A DNA stretch of 5,601 bases from Burkholderiaceae bacterium (GTDB taxonomy: Bacteria > Pseudomonadota > Gammaproteobacteria > Burkholderiales > Burkholderiaceae), in NCBI GenBank assembly GCA_947372155.1, contig CANBSM010000118.1:1-5601 (forward strand), in the 5' to 3' direction. The notes under the pieces were generated by a model that did no database searches, had not been told where the DNA came from, and was given only the letters and a program-made list of their open reading frames with translations. This document shows, one piece after another, positions 5,444 through 5,601 of the stretch; position 1 is the stretch's first letter; each line of letters opens with the position of its first letter. Made by a program: the position numbers and the translations under genes.

Positions 5444-5601
5444 AGTCTGATTGATACTTTCTGTATAAGAAATTAAAAATTTAACCAGGTCTATATAAAT
5501 TGGAGAATTACCGCAATCTAAACAATCAACTAGTTAAGATGCGTTTCCAGGGTGATTTACCTTCAATCAAACGAAAGAATCAGCCAAACATTGAACTTGA
5601 A

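Larger units (their letters stand above)
5030..5601. other. Upstream region without a convincing complete gene
   Basis: I find no long open frame on either strand across these 572 bases. Next to the wzz-like gene are its ribosome binding site (5038-5032) and probable promoter (5144-5080). The middle (5145-5270) has nothing stronger than short repeats, such as AGGCAC twice within 5178-5195 and ACTTAGAT at 5166-5173 and 5237-5244. From 5281 to 5443 there are three short inverted repeats, a C8 run (5324-5331) and an ops-like motif (5345-5353). At the right edge a plus-strand frame is open from 5485 to the window end, with an ATG at 5539. Its first residues (MRFQGDLPSIKRKN...) are not recognised, and no good ribosome binding site precedes the ATG, so I do not call it a gene. 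Confidence 0.6.

Noticed and set aside
1..5601. Insertion sequence, CRISPR array, phage or plasmid features
   Set aside because: I saw no transposase, no regularly spaced repeats with unique spacers, no integrase or replication gene, and no terminal inverted repeats.

Overview
The window holds five genes, all read leftward on the minus strand, and a 572-base upstream region at the right end with no convincing complete gene. In transcription order (right to left) they are a Wzz-family polysaccharide chain-length regulator (5029-3818), pseB (3698-2700), pseC (2698-1538), pseF (1541-843) and the first 279 codons of pseG (838 to beyond base 1). Moderate to low GC, AAGGAAG-type ribosome binding sites and the protein sequences suggest a Gram-negative proteobacterium. 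I lean towards a freshwater-type betaproteobacterium, but this is a weak inference.

The four pse genes encode four of the six steps that turn UDP-GlcNAc into CMP-pseudaminic acid (CMP-Pse5Ac7Ac). PseB is the inverting 4,6-dehydratase, PseC the PLP aminotransferase, PseG the UDP-releasing hydrolase and PseF the CMP-sugar synthetase. The N-acetyltransferase PseH and the synthase PseI are not in the window; they most likely follow pseG beyond base 1. The genes are very tightly packed: 1 base between pseB and pseC, a 4-base ATGA overlap between pseC and pseF, and 4 bases between pseF and pseG. This implies one mRNA with translational coupling.

The Wzz-like gene lies 119 bases upstream of pseB on the same strand, with no clear terminator between them. 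A chain-length regulator next to the pathway suggests that the pseudaminic acid goes into an O-antigen or capsule-like polysaccharide rather than, or as well as, flagellin. Its gene carries an in-frame hexanucleotide repeat (five perfect units) encoding an Asn-Thr run just after the first membrane helix.

The right-hand region (5030-5601) is not featureless. Upstream of the wzz-like gene is a perfect TATAAT with no recognisable -35, and where the -35 should lie there is a pair of 12-bp direct repeats (11 of 12 identical) spaced exactly 22 bp apart. This is the layout of an activator-dependent promoter. Further right is a cluster of short inverted repeats, a C8 tract and a 9-base match to the RfaH-recruiting ops element on the plus strand. 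An open frame entering from 5485 (ATG at 5539) runs off the right edge. Together these could be the leader of a divergent, rightward polysaccharide operon, but this is inference.
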